A stretch of DNA of 64,000 nt from Stentor roeselii (lineage: Eukaryota; Ciliophora; Heterotrichea; Heterotrichida; Stentoridae). Made by a program: the position numbers and the translations under genes. Within the stretch, counting starts at the first letter, position 1. Each line of letters begins with the position of its first letter. The notes below the pieces were generated by a model. That model saw only the letters and a list, made by a program, of their open reading frames with translations. It had not been told where the DNA came from and made no database searches. Positions 50,748 to 59,442 of this stretch are shown in pieces. Location of the stretch: positions 62,001-126,000 of the forward strand of contig RSEH01000100.1 of the NCBI GenBank assembly GCA_006503475.1, written 5' to 3'.

Positions 50748-52691
50748 ATGTCAAGTCCCACGAAAAGACAACTTTCATACGGAAGTTCACTTCTAAGCAG
50801 ATCCTCCGAAAGCATAGACCTCTGCGAGGCTGAGGATAATCAAGCACTCCGGAACTTCGAAATCCAGGAGTTCCCTGAAAACATTGACTTCTGGGAAAAA
50901 GAAGAAGACCTGCCCCTTCCTCATTCCCAATGTGACTGCTTCGCACGGTTCACGCAAGAACTGAGCAAGTCACTCGAAATAAGACTTGCTGATGATTCGA
51001 TGCAATCACTGATAAAATCTCTTCAAAATTCAATTTCAAATTTCATCTCTTGCTCGATTCTTGACCTGAAACAAACGATTGAAACTTGTTACAATTTGAT
51101 TGACCAGTTCGAACTACAGAACCAAAGAACTTCGAAGTTAAACCTGGGAAATTACATCTTTACTTTGAACCTGACTGACAAAGACCCTTTGCCAGGTTCA
51201 AAGAAAGAAATTAGTTTAAATCTGGGATCTTTCATTGTTTCTAACCCTTTAAACCCTTCAAAGCTTTCAGATCTTTCAAGCCCTTCGAAATTCGCAGATT
51301 TTTCAGAAATATTAATGAAAGATATGCTTTCTTCTTACCAAGAAACAATGAACTACACGTCTTCGACGAAAGTACCAAAGCAGGTCCAATACAAGCACTT
51401 CAGTTTCATGGCAGACTTGGAAAACTTCAACTTGCGGAAAGGCTCTCTCGAGACTTTTAACATGAAAAAAGAAATCGAATGGGACCGACAAGAACTCAAG
51501 TTCATGAAAGGCCAGGTCAAGACCAAGCTTCACGAACTTAAAACTCGTGAAAAAGAAATCAAAGAAGAGTCCAACCGAATCCGCACTGAACGCGTTAAAC
51601 TTGCAAAGGAAAGTCAAAGACTTGAAAAAGAAGTCGAAGAAGTTGATGAAAAACGCGCAAGGTACTTTAAATTGCAAGAGACTTTAAAGGATATCATGAA
51701 TTCACGTCCTCGTGTCAGTGAAGTCAACCTCAACTCTTCCTTCATGTCGAACTCAAGCTTTACCAGTGTTGACCCCGGGGAATCTTTAGACGAGGAGCAG
51801 AAGTTGCTGGAAAAAGAACTGGAGGACTTGAAACAGGCCCTTTCACAGTCCTGCCCTGAAAACCAAGACTCGATCACCATGAAGATCACGAAGATCCAAA
51901 CTCGTTTAACTTCAATAAGATCTGAAAGACTACTGACGTCAAATCACAAAAGGTCAATCAAAATGACTTCAACGATAAGCAAGTTGCAGAAGTCAATGTC
52001 GATCAAACAAGCGCCTTTACCTAGAATGCCTTTGTCGACTTCTTACAAGTCAATAGTCCCGATGACTGCCCTGCCTCCTTCCTTGGCCTCTGGAAGACGA
52101 ACGACAATCACGCCGATTCCTTTTCAGCTGTCCTCTCATCATGTCAGGTCTCCGACTTACACCCCGCCCGTGCCTCTGACCCCGACGAGTTCAAATCGGT
52201 CGAACAATGCGACGCCTATCAATGAAAGGGTCGAGTTGCATTCACACAAAAAGTCGGAAGGCTATTTCACTTCGGAATTTCGAGGAAGTCTTGAAACTGA
52301 AGAAAAAGATGAAAATCAAGAACAGAAACTTAAGTCACTTGTACTTAAAGAAGCTCGGCTTTTGATGAAGGAAGAAGAAATATTGAAAAAGGAAAATATC
52401 ATCAAAGCTAATCTTGATAAAAGGATCAGCGATAAGGATATCTTGGATGTTGTTAGAAATGAAAGAATGGCAATGAATAGAAAAAGTAAAGAATGTGATG
52501 CTCGTGAAAGAAAAGTTGAGGAAATGTTTGCTGAAGCTGAAAGGTTTGAAGGGAAAATCAAAAGTCGCAGTCGCGAAGTGGAAAGAGCTCAGAGTGACTT
52601 GGATGCGGAAAGAGGAAGGTTTGAGCAGGAGAAAGAAGAGTTCTATCAGAAGATTGAGGAAATAAAACGACTCGTAGTAGAAAACATATAG
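50748..52691 (+). CDS. coiled-coil protein, unknown function
   Basis: 647 residues. A polar N-terminus (MSSPTKRQLSYGSSLLSRSSES) is followed by a helical region (about 60-140). Coiled coils are at about 235-310, 345-390 and 515-645. Between them is a Pro/Ser/Thr-rich low-complexity stretch (PPSLASGRRTTITPIPFQL; TPPVPLTPTSSNRSNN). Such alternation of coiled coil and disordered linker is typical of cytoskeletal scaffolds. No enzymatic motif or membrane segment is seen. Confidence 0.7.
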   Translation: MSSPTKRQLSYGSSLLSRSSESIDLCEAEDNQALRNFEIQEFPENIDFWEKEEDLPLPHSQCDCFARFTQELSKSLEIRLADDSMQSLIKSLQNSISNFISCSILDLKQTIETCYNLIDQFELQNQRTSKLNLGNYIFTLNLTDKDPLPGSKKEISLNLGSFIVSNPLNPSKLSDLSSPSKFADFSEILMKDMLSSYQETMNYTSSTKVPKQVQYKHFSFMADLENFNLRKGSLETFNMKKEIEWDRQELKFMKGQVKTKLHELKTREKEIKEESNRIRTERVKLAKESQRLEKEVEEVDEKRARYFKLQETLKDIMNSRPRVSEVNLNSSFMSNSSFTSVDPGESLDEEQKLLEKELEDLKQALSQSCPENQDSITMKITKIQTRLTSIRSERLLTSNHKRSIKMTSTISKLQKSMSIKQAPLPRMPLSTSYKSIVPMTALPPSLASGRRTTITPIPFQLSSHHVRSPTYTPPVPLTPTSSNRSNNATPINERVELHSHKKSEGYFTSEFRGSLETEEKDENQEQKLKSLVLKEARLLMKEEEILKKENIIKANLDKRISDKDILDVVRNERMAMNRKSKECDARERKVEEMFAEAERFEGKIKSRSREVERAQSDLDAERGRFEQEKEEFYQKIEEIKRLVVENI

Positions 52692-52708
52692 TAATGACTA
52701 TTATTTGA

Positions 52709-53317
52709 TTAATTTTTGAAGTGCTCCTTTTGCCACGGCTCAGCATCCACCGCGAACTGAAGAGCCCGTCTAAGCTGTGCACTTGAATCTAAATCCCCAA
52801 GATTTTCCAGCAAGATAATCAATGCTTCACCAGTAGAAACAAGTCCATCTTTGGGTGGTTTTCTCAAAGCACTATATATGGGCTGATTGACAGGTGTAAG
52901 GACCACATTCGGAATCCGAGTCAACCAAGTATTTTTATTATAAAGACTTTTAGCGAAAGACCAAGTCGCATCAATCAAGATAATGGTTCCAACAGTTTCA
53001 GGCAGGGAAGAACTTGCCGACTTGCTGGGATATACAAGAACAGGACTAGGGTAGTCCTCTTCTTTAAAGTATTCTTGAGGAAAATATCGTCCTCTCTACA
53101 AAAAAGTTACTTTCACTTCAATATTTTCAATACTTCTCTGAAGGACCCTGACAGAGTTAAAAGCTTGTTTGTCCTCCCTGGGGTCTTGAAGCACAAGCAA
53201 CTTAACCGGAAGACGAACTTTAGGATTAGGAAGGCCAGGACAATAACAAACATTGAGAGGGCGGCTGACTACGACTTACGCGCATCCAGGACAAAGAGGA
53301 CGTTTCTGAGAGTCCAT
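52709..53317 (-). CDS. DTW-domain protein, probable tRNA-uridine aminocarboxypropyltransferase (DTWD/TapT-like)
   Basis: Spliced from 53280-53317, 53111-53264 and 52709-53095 (read on the minus strand) into 192 residues starting MDSQKRPLCPGC. Zinc-type cysteines are C9 and C12, then CYC before the first strand. A KLLVLQDPRED segment follows. The hallmark IDATW motif is at about 105-109 and its AdoMet pocket precedes NKNTW and a helical C-terminus. DTW proteins attach the aminocarboxypropyl group of S-adenosylmethionine to uridines in tRNA (acp3U). Without the two introns the gene would be broken by TAA at 53276 and TAG at 53096. Confidence 0.85.
53096..53110 (-). other. 15-nt intron without the usual A10
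   Basis: Read on the minus strand: GTAACTTTTTTGTAG. The ends and length fit, and it removes the in-frame TAG, joining IEVK to RGRYFPQ. Unlike the other seven introns it has T and not A at position 10, and no A between positions 4 and 14. Confidence 0.75.
53265..53279 (-). other. 15-nt intron
   Basis: Read on the minus strand: GTAAGTCGTAGTCAG, with A at position 10 and a CAG end. Removal of this segment, which contains the in-frame TAA, joins CPGC to RPLNVCYC through a split codon. Confidence 0.82.
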
Positions 53318-53358
53318 GATGTTATTAATACTTTGAAATACTAAAAAGATTCTTAGTA

Positions 53359-54378
53359 TTACTTGTTTCCATGCGGTTTCCCGTCAAGCCACAACCCTTC
53401 ATATTTCCTGCCATCAGGCCAAGAAAAAGTCCCAAATCCTTGTTTTTTATCATCAACATACTCCCCAACATACATCCTTCCATCATTCCACACAAACTTT
53501 CCCTTTCCGTTCATTTTATTTTCCTTCCACTCTCCATGATAAACCCTTCCATCGCCCCAGGTATAAACCCCGAAGCCATGAATGTTATTATCTTTGAACT
53601 CGCCTTCATAGCTGCTGCGATCTGCCCAAAAGAACTTGCCTTTGCCGTGTTTCCTCCCAGCGGAGTAACCGCCTTCATATCTAGCGCCGTCAGGCCAGAC
53701 CTCAACGCCGACGCCGTGTTGTTTGTCTTCGAGCCAGTCGCCTTCGTAGCAAGATCCATCAATATGAACGTATTTTCCCTTTCCGCTCGCCTTGTCGTCC
53801 TTCCACTCGCCTTCATAAACGTCGCCGTCAGCGTGAATTAAACGACCCTGCCCGTTGGCTCTGTCGTGCTTCCAGTAGCCTTCGTATATGGACCCGTCAA
53901 TCCAGTTCTGACGGCCTCGGCCGTGTCTTTCGAGATGAGAGTTCCATTCTCCTACGTATATTGCCTCGTTTTCTAACTTCACTGCTCGCTTTAAAGTTAC
54001 TGAGTCTTCGTAAGTTTTGGATAAATCGAAATCGCCCAGCTTGCGAGATACTGAATATACTGTCGGGTTTGGGTAGTGAGGGAAACTGGAATCGATTTCG
54101 TTTAGAAAGTCTCGGAAAACTGGAGCTGTTAAGTGGTTTGAGGGCTTTATGGAGGTTGATAGAACCGGCTTTAGTTTTACTCGGTCGGAAAAACCTCGGA
54201 GGAGGGATTGGAGCTTGATCACGGTTTTTAGGTAGAGTTGACTGTTTGTGTCGATCAAGGGGTTGAAGTCAACGATCACTTCTGGCATTTCTTTTGACTG
54301 AATGAACCGATTTTCTTTGTTGATGATTATAAGCTCTTCATTGTGGTTTTCTCGAAAACACGAGCAAGTTGTTCCCAT
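53359..54378 (-). CDS. MORN-repeat protein with N-terminal lipidation motif and IQ-like helix
   Basis: 339 residues. The start MGTTCSCF fits myristoylation at Gly2 and palmitoylation at Cys5 and Cys7. An IQ-like helix ([17 protein letters not shown], about 52-68) could bind calmodulin. Nine MORN repeats with the pattern Y-GEW-----G-G-----G run from about 138 to 335. MORN repeats bind phospholipids or mediate protein contacts at membranes. The start codon is 17 bp from that of the divergent gene at 54396. Confidence 0.87.
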   Translation of the reverse strand: MGTTCSCFRENHNEELIIINKENRFIQSKEMPEVIVDFNPLIDTNSQLYLKTVIKLQSLLRGFSDRVKLKPVLSTSIKPSNHLTAPVFRDFLNEIDSSFPHYPNPTVYSVSRKLGDFDLSKTYEDSVTLKRAVKLENEAIYVGEWNSHLERHGRGRQNWIDGSIYEGYWKHDRANGQGRLIHADGDVYEGEWKDDKASGKGKYVHIDGSCYEGDWLEDKQHGVGVEVWPDGARYEGGYSAGRKHGKGKFFWADRSSYEGEFKDNNIHGFGVYTWGDGRVYHGEWKENKMNGKGKFVWNDGRMYVGEYVDDKKQGFGTFSWPDGRKYEGLWLDGKPHGNK

Positions 54379-54395
54379 TATTGAAGCTTGTAAAT

Positions 54396-54728
54396 ATGCA
54401 GAAAAAAATCGGAAAGCTCATCGTTTTCGCCGTGATCTTTCTGTTGATATTTCGAGAAATCATTTCCCTTTATGCCCAGAAGAGTGAATATTTTGATGAT
54501 TGGAGATTACCTTATGCTGTTATTTTAGCTTTAGTGGTAGTTCTTGCTTTTCTTGAAGTGAAATCCGCGGTTCTAGCAACTATTTTCAATCTAATTGCTG
54601 GGATCTACCTGTTCGAGGACTTCGAAAAAAAAGTGCTTTTCGCAGCGATTTTATCTGGAATAGTAACTTTTTATGAAAACATTTCAGAGCTGAAGCCTTT
54701 AGGGTATCGAAAGCATGGTCTTAAATAA
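54396..54728 (+). CDS. small four-helix membrane protein, unknown function
   Basis: 110 residues from the ATG at 54396 ([10 protein letters not shown]). The frame also opens at 54369, but that would overlap the divergent MORN start. Four hydrophobic segments at about 8-25, 38-55, 58-75 and 83-100 are joined by short loops ([20 protein letters not shown]). It has the size of DoxX-like or other four-helix bundle membrane proteins, but no signature I can name. Confidence 0.65.
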   Translation: MQKKIGKLIVFAVIFLLIFREIISLYAQKSEYFDDWRLPYAVILALVVVLAFLEVKSAVLATIFNLIAGIYLFEDFEKKVLFAAILSGIVTFYENISELKPLGYRKHGLK

Positions 54729-54742
54729 GCTAATTTGAATAA

Positions 54743-55441
54743 TCAAGTATTATTTATTTCCCAACGCGTACTCATCCTTGCTTTATTTTGAGGAGAAATC
54801 GACCCATGCGAGCTCCATTCCCAAGAGTCCTCAAATTTAAAAGGAAGCAACTTGATATATTTATGTTTTCTGAACTTTCTGAATAATAGTTCATCTTTTA
54901 AGTGGTTCTTGTCGTTCGTCATCATCTTTTTTATTGAGTCTTGCTTTTGAGTCTTTTTCCAGAAAGGTCGTCGATTTTTAGATTTAATGATTTGGTCGCA
55001 CTCGACTTTTGATAAATATCTCGCAGGCTGCCCTGCTTCTCGCTTTAAACCCTTGTCGCCTGAAGTTGAAAGAGAAGGAGTGTTCAGGTGGCTTCCTGAA
55101 GAGGCTGACGTGAAAGATGTGTTTTCGCATGGAAAGGCTGTCAAAAAGGCTGGGTTTAAAGTAGGCAGCTCTTTTTGTGGACTGTCTTCTGTTAGGATGT
55201 TGATTTTTATATCGATTGAAGGAGTTTGAACTCTTGGGTTGTGGACTTTGAAATGCTTTTCTTTATTTGAAGGAGATGATTTTAAGTGCAAGTCCTTTGG
55301 TGGACTTGCGAAAGAATGTTGAGCAAATTTAAAAACTAGTCGTCTGGGCTTGGAGTAATCCATGGACCTTCGTGATGTGATTGTTGATGATTTTCTTGGA
55401 CTTTTAGATTTCTTGCAAGAGTTGGAAGTAGGGTCTTGCAT
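54743..55441 (-). CDS. basic protein, unknown function
   Basis: 232 residues, Ser/Lys/Arg-rich and largely disordered. The C-terminal quarter (RKFRKHKYIKLLPFKFEDSWEWSSHGSI) is more compact, with aromatic residues. It ends in TGA, one of only two genes in the window to do so. It is convergent with the small membrane protein, 14 bp between stops. Confidence 0.6.
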   Translation of the reverse strand: MQDPTSNSCKKSKSPRKSSTITSRRSMDYSKPRRLVFKFAQHSFASPPKDLHLKSSPSNKEKHFKVHNPRVQTPSIDIKINILTEDSPQKELPTLNPAFLTAFPCENTSFTSASSGSHLNTPSLSTSGDKGLKREAGQPARYLSKVECDQIIKSKNRRPFWKKTQKQDSIKKMMTNDKNHLKDELLFRKFRKHKYIKLLPFKFEDSWEWSSHGSISPQNKARMSTRWEINNT

Positions 55442-55821
55442 GATTATTTATAATGGCTTTTTCTGTGATCTGGAATTAATGATGGATAGTGGTTTAGGTC
55501 TTTTGGTTTTTTGTTGATTAGAATATAATGAATGATGATTCCTGCTATCATTCCAAAGCATGTCTAGGAATAATTAGTACTGCAATGACCTTCAAATAAT
55601 AAACATCTTACAAATTAACTCAAAGATTATCACTCTCCAATAATTTCTTATCTATAACAATCCTTCATCTATCACCACCAAAATAACCTCTCCAAGATTA
55701 AAACTCTAAAAATAACCTCTCCAATATTAAACTCTAAAAATAACCTCTCCAATATTAAACTCTAAAAATAACCTCTCAATACCAAACTCTAAAAAACCTA
55801 ATTCAATTACTTCATTATTAT
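55442..55821. other. intergenic spacer containing a short tandem repeat
   Basis: 380 bp between the genes at 54743 and 55822. The only structure I see is the repeat at 55683-55795. Confidence 0.6.
55683..55795. repeat. four tandem copies of a 28-29-bp unit
   Basis: The motif ATAACCTCTCCAA begins at 55683, 55712 and 55740, and a shortened copy (ATAACCTCTCAA) begins at 55768. Spacings are 29, 28 and 28 bp. Each unit also contains AAACTCTAAAA. The last copy is the most diverged. It ends about 25 bp beyond the stop of the kelch gene. Confidence 0.85.
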
Positions 55822-57717
55822 CTAAATGCGATTCGTAAACTCCTGTTCAGTATTAACTTCTTCCCACATATACTCATTATCCAAGTCCACTTTCAGCAGT
55901 ACTCCAGCCATAGTAAATATGAATCCTTTCCGATTATAAAGAACTCCAGTAGTCTCAAAGTTAAAAGTTGAGCAACTATCAGGTAAATTCCCAGTTTCTT
56001 TAAATTCCTCACCATCAAAAACATAGCAAGTATTCAAAGAGTTGCCATCATTATCTTCACCTCCAAAGATAAGTACAGAAGACTTCGAGATCTGAATAAT
56101 TCCCATAGATTTCGCTTGATGAGGATATTTTATCATCTTTTCAGACCAAACCTGCTGCTCCAAGTCCATCGCTTGGACACAATCACTTAACGACTCACAT
56201 CCTGACTCATCAATAGTTTCTCCTCCAATAGCGAAGAGACTTTTATTGATGATGAAGCAAGTCGGAGATCTAAGCAGTTGCATCAAGTTGTTGACTTTTC
56301 GCCATTCTTTAGTTGAAACAATGTAACTGAAACTGATGACTTCTCTTTCATTGCCCTCGTTGTACCCGCCAATAGCGAAAATAGTTCCATTGGACTCCAC
56401 AAGGCGGACTCCTCGAATAGAGACGGGCAAAGAAGTTTCTTCTCTTTCCTCGCCAGTGATCGGATTGAACACAAAGCACATGCTGGTCGACTTGGAACTG
56501 ATGGTCCCGACGCCTCCTGCGAAGAAGATGTTGCCGTCATTCATGACGGCCATTCCTGCATCACGAAACTGAATGGTTTTCAAAGGATGACTGAAGGTAT
56601 CCTGAGAAATTACATTGAAGTCCTTTAAGAGCTTATGTCCACATTCAGGCATGTAAGTGTAAATCCCTGCTGCTCGAGGATTCGAAACGGAATTCAGCGA
56701 AAAGTACTCGTTTTGAGGCTTTTTCAAGTTAATCAAACTCTCGTTCGTTACCTGCCCGGTCTTCACGTCGTAAGTGATCAGCATGTCAGGGTCAGCTAAA
56801 AATAACACCCTGGCTCCCAGGTGGTACTCAGGAGCCACTACAGTCAGATTCGGACTTTGGAAGTCTTTTAAATTATTCACTTGCTTCATGTTCGCCAGTA
56901 GAAAGACTTTACTTGAATTCACGTTCACTTCTGACCAGCCTCCTAAAATAAGAATATTTGACTCAATGTTGACTGCAATTGACCCGACTGTTTGGATCTG
57001 GTAATCAAAGTTCACTGGAAGCCACTGATATTTAAGAATATCATAAATAAAAACTTGAGTCTTCAAGATGAACTTGGTTTCATCCACCAAGGAAGAAAAT
57101 CCTCCACATAGATAAATTTGGTTTTCTTTCAAGAAACAGGTGGACAAAGAGTACTGTTTAGGTGGAGGGTCTAGAACTTCCCACTTTTGCTTTGCCAAGT
57201 CAAACATGCAGAATTCAGCTCCGATATAATCACAGATCTCTGAGAAGTTGCTGTCGTTTTGTCTGTTTTGAAGACCTCCTGCCAAGAAGACAGCTTTCTT
57301 GCGAGAGTAGTAAAGAAGAGACCCTGATACGAAATTGCAGGGGCAGTCTTCCATCAACCTGCCCGACAAGGTCGACAGATAAAAAATCATCGTCTTGTTG
57401 GACATCTCGCCGTCTTCATCATACCCGCCAGAAATTAGAAACTCTTCGTTTTCTAGCAAGGCAACTGAACAGGACTTCTTGAACTTGAAGGGAAGAGAAG
57501 TCGGGACTTGGTATACTGAAGGAGACTTCACGTTGTAAAGGTAAGCCTTTGAGGTGTCTGAAATCGGCTTGAATAAAAATTTCAGATCGGGAAGGCTCTC
57601 CGCTTGTGGCTGCGATGATGGAGGCGCACGCGCTGGCGCTTGCTCTGATGGAACTTTTGGATCTTGGTTTGGAGGGTTGCTTGATGATTGCTTTTTTTTT
57701 GAAATGCATGGACCCAT
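55822..57717 (-). CDS. kelch-repeat protein with N-terminal lipidation motif
   Basis: 631 residues. The start MGPCISKKKQ fits myristoylation at Gly2 and palmitoylation at Cys4 followed by a basic patch. A disordered Pro/Ala/Gln linker (20-45) follows. At least eight kelch-like repeats with GG doublets are visible (ISGGYDEDG, LAGGLQNR, LCGGFSS, ILGGWSEV, FAGGVGT, AIGGYNEG, AIGGETID, IFGGEDNDG), from about residue 90 to 590, enough for one or two beta-propellers. No BTB or F-box is present. A membrane-tethered scaffold is likely. Confidence 0.85.
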   Translation of the reverse strand: MGPCISKKKQSSSNPPNQDPKVPSEQAPARAPPSSQPQAESLPDLKFLFKPISDTSKAYLYNVKSPSVYQVPTSLPFKFKKSCSVALLENEEFLISGGYDEDGEMSNKTMIFYLSTLSGRLMEDCPCNFVSGSLLYYSRKKAVFLAGGLQNRQNDSNFSEICDYIGAEFCMFDLAKQKWEVLDPPPKQYSLSTCFLKENQIYLCGGFSSLVDETKFILKTQVFIYDILKYQWLPVNFDYQIQTVGSIAVNIESNILILGGWSEVNVNSSKVFLLANMKQVNNLKDFQSPNLTVVAPEYHLGARVLFLADPDMLITYDVKTGQVTNESLINLKKPQNEYFSLNSVSNPRAAGIYTYMPECGHKLLKDFNVISQDTFSHPLKTIQFRDAGMAVMNDGNIFFAGGVGTISSKSTSMCFVFNPITGEEREETSLPVSIRGVRLVESNGTIFAIGGYNEGNEREVISFSYIVSTKEWRKVNNLMQLLRSPTCFIINKSLFAIGGETIDESGCESLSDCVQAMDLEQQVWSEKMIKYPHQAKSMGIIQISKSSVLIFGGEDNDGNSLNTCYVFDGEEFKETGNLPDSCSTFNFETTGVLYNRKGFIFTMAGVLLKVDLDNEYMWEEVNTEQEFTNRI

Positions 57718-58081
57718 TTTCTGGTTTATTAGAGGGAAATGAATTGTTTGATAGGTTCAAAAGTTTAATTTGATTTAGTTTAGAGATTTGAATTTAGTAG
57801 TGAGGTTAATTTTGGTAATGAAGATTTTTTTATTTTAGGTTAGTAGATTATCTGTCTGGAAGGATTTGATATATTTTTTTTAAAGCTTTAAGGAATCGGT
57901 TTGATATATGCCAATGGATTATCTTTTTTCGTGCAGATATATTATTAAAGATATAATTTAAATGCTTTAGAGTAATATAAGTATAGAAATATTGGATTCT
58001 TGTTCTATTAGCGCTCGTTAAATATTTAAAGAAAAAGTACAACATCTAAATTAAGCTTAGTTTCTGATACAAATCTCGAAA
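57718..58081. other. A/T-rich spacer at the edge of the decayed zone
   Basis: About 364 bp. Opposite-strand open stretches are present here but they are short, A/T-biased and interrupted, and I do not call them genes. Confidence 0.45.
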
Positions 58082-58315
58082 TTGAATATAAATATAGAAA
58101 CATATATAGGTTCTAATGTCTCTATTCCGAGTTTCATAGATTTTCATGAAGTCTTCTTTAATACTAATACTTGCATTCAATACCTCTTTAAAATAGAAGT
58201 ATTTTTGAAGATAAAACAGTGTCCTCAATGTAAAAAGCTAATGACATTTAGTAAAGACTTCAAAAATTTTAGATACAGTGATAATCTTGCTTTCAAGTGT
58301 CATCATCACAACTAA
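58082..58315 (+). pseudogene. transposase-like N-terminal zinc ribbon (ISXO2-type), truncated
   Basis: 77 codons without an ATG start. The segment CIQYLFKIEVFLKIKQCPQC, then KKLM, then YSDNLAFKCHHHN has the order of the N-terminus of ISXO2/IS1595-like transposases: a helix with IxYLFK, a CPxCxxxM knuckle, and a FxC partner. The downstream nuclease core is absent, and the frame ends where an ABC-transporter remnant begins on the other strand. This is most likely a broken transposon copy. Confidence 0.45.
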
Positions 58316-58415
58316 GCCAATCATAATTTGAGTAGAATAATACTTACCCTGCACCACTCTGTCCAAGTAAAGCAAAGATCTTAACATTTTTTATGATAGT
58401 AAATCTTGTCCAGAG
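58312..58415 (-). pseudogene. ABC transporter (ABCA-like) nucleotide-binding-domain remnant
   Basis: On the minus strand TIIKNVKIFALLGQSGAG is the start of an ABC nucleotide-binding domain up to the Walker A. One base too many in a GGG run then shifts the frame. Read in the shifted frame, it continues GKYYSTQIMIGLV, where functional ABCA proteins have GKTTT followed by a helix. No Walker B, signature motif or membrane domain is seen on either side. Adjacent A/T-rich DNA may hold older remnants. Confidence 0.5.
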
Positions 58416-59157
58416 GTAATAGGTTTCCTCGATTCAGTATCAACTATTAAAAGTTCATCTGATGATTGCTTTCTAGAATCATCATGAAAAAGTTTCCCTA
58501 ACTAACACTAAAGTTTTGATAAAATAAAATATCAATGCTTTCTAATTCCCCATCTAAAAAATCAGTTTTGAAATTGCCAAACAACATAGATCATTTTAAA
58601 AAATCAAAGATCATAAAAAAACTATACATTCTGAACAAAGAGTTGGAAATATTTTGATTCATTTGAAAACAATACCCCACTTTGATGTGGTTAAAAATCA
58701 GAAAAATTGATATAGGCAAAGACTTGGAGAAATTGAGTGATTATTGATAATTTTTAAAGTTATTCTTCGATTTCAGTGTGTATTTTTCGCCTCATAAAAC
58801 ATAAATCTGCTTTCAAGTCTGCAAAAAGTTTAAGATTTTTTAAAGATATTTTAAGTCATTCGTAGCATAGTTTATTCAATAAAATCTTTATTAGTTTCAG
58901 TCAATATCTTATTATCAAATACGTAATCAGCGACTTTATGCAGCGTTCAATTATAATCAAAGATATGAATTTTTCATATATCAGGAGTTTATTATATAAA
59001 TTATATATTTAGCTAGTTCTAAAAACTTATCTGGGTGAAAGAAAATTAAAATATTTTCTTGTTTTACAATTCAGAAAGATAAAATTAATCCTTACCTACA
59101 CCAAATTCTTTTGGTATCCTTGGATTTAGATCTAATTCCAAAACCTTAAGAATAAAA
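58416..59157. other. A/T-rich spacer, possible further ABC remnants
   Basis: About 740 bp with no intact reading frame. On the minus strand there are short hydrophobic stretches that could be remains of an ABC membrane domain, but the resemblance is weak. Confidence 0.35.
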
Positions 59158-59442
59158 ATGTTACTTGGTGGATTTAACCAGGCTCAAAACGCAGACCAGA
59201 ACGTTCAAAATATCATCAACCAAGTTAGAGGTCAAGTTGAGAACCAAATCGGTAATACTGGAGAGTACCAAGCTATAGTCTTCTCAAAACAAGTAGTTGC
59301 TGGAATGAACTACAAAGTCAAGGTCAGAATTTCTGGACAAGAATATATACATATTAAAGTGTATGTACCTTTACCTCATACAGGAAATCCTCCTTCACTT
59401 AGTGAGTTAGAGAGAGGAAAATCGTTGAATGACGGTCTTTAA
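59158..59442 (+). CDS. cystatin (stefin type), cysteine protease inhibitor
   Basis: 94 residues. The family features are all present: an N-terminal glycine pair (G4, G5), the first inhibitory loop QVVAG at 45-49, and a second hairpin PLPHTG at 71-76. There is no signal peptide and no disulfide-forming cysteine, which identifies it as a cytosolic stefin and not a secreted cystatin. It inhibits papain-family proteases. It is the only intact gene in about 3.8 kb and has long spacers on both sides. Confidence 0.93.
   Translation: MLLGGFNQAQNADQNVQNIINQVRGQVENQIGNTGEYQAIVFSKQVVAGMNYKVKVRISGQEYIHIKVYVPLPHTGNPPSLSELERGKSLNDGL

Noticed and set aside
1216-53279. Reassignment of TAA/TAG to glutamine, with the same codons also used as stops
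   Set aside because: At first Gln fitted well at every in-frame stop. All eight, however, fall inside exact 15-nt GT...AG segments, which is a simpler and well-known heterotrich explanation, and no other TAA/TAG occurs inside a gene.
53075-53344. Plus-strand open frame opposite the DTW gene
   Set aside because: It is a shadow of the DTW coding strand. Once the two introns are removed, the minus strand gives a complete, motif-bearing protein.
57848-58228. Two minus-strand open stretches as one gene joined across a TAG
   Set aside because: The TAG is not inside a 15-nt intron. Composition is A/T-driven, and the plus strand carries the recognisable zinc ribbon over the same bases.
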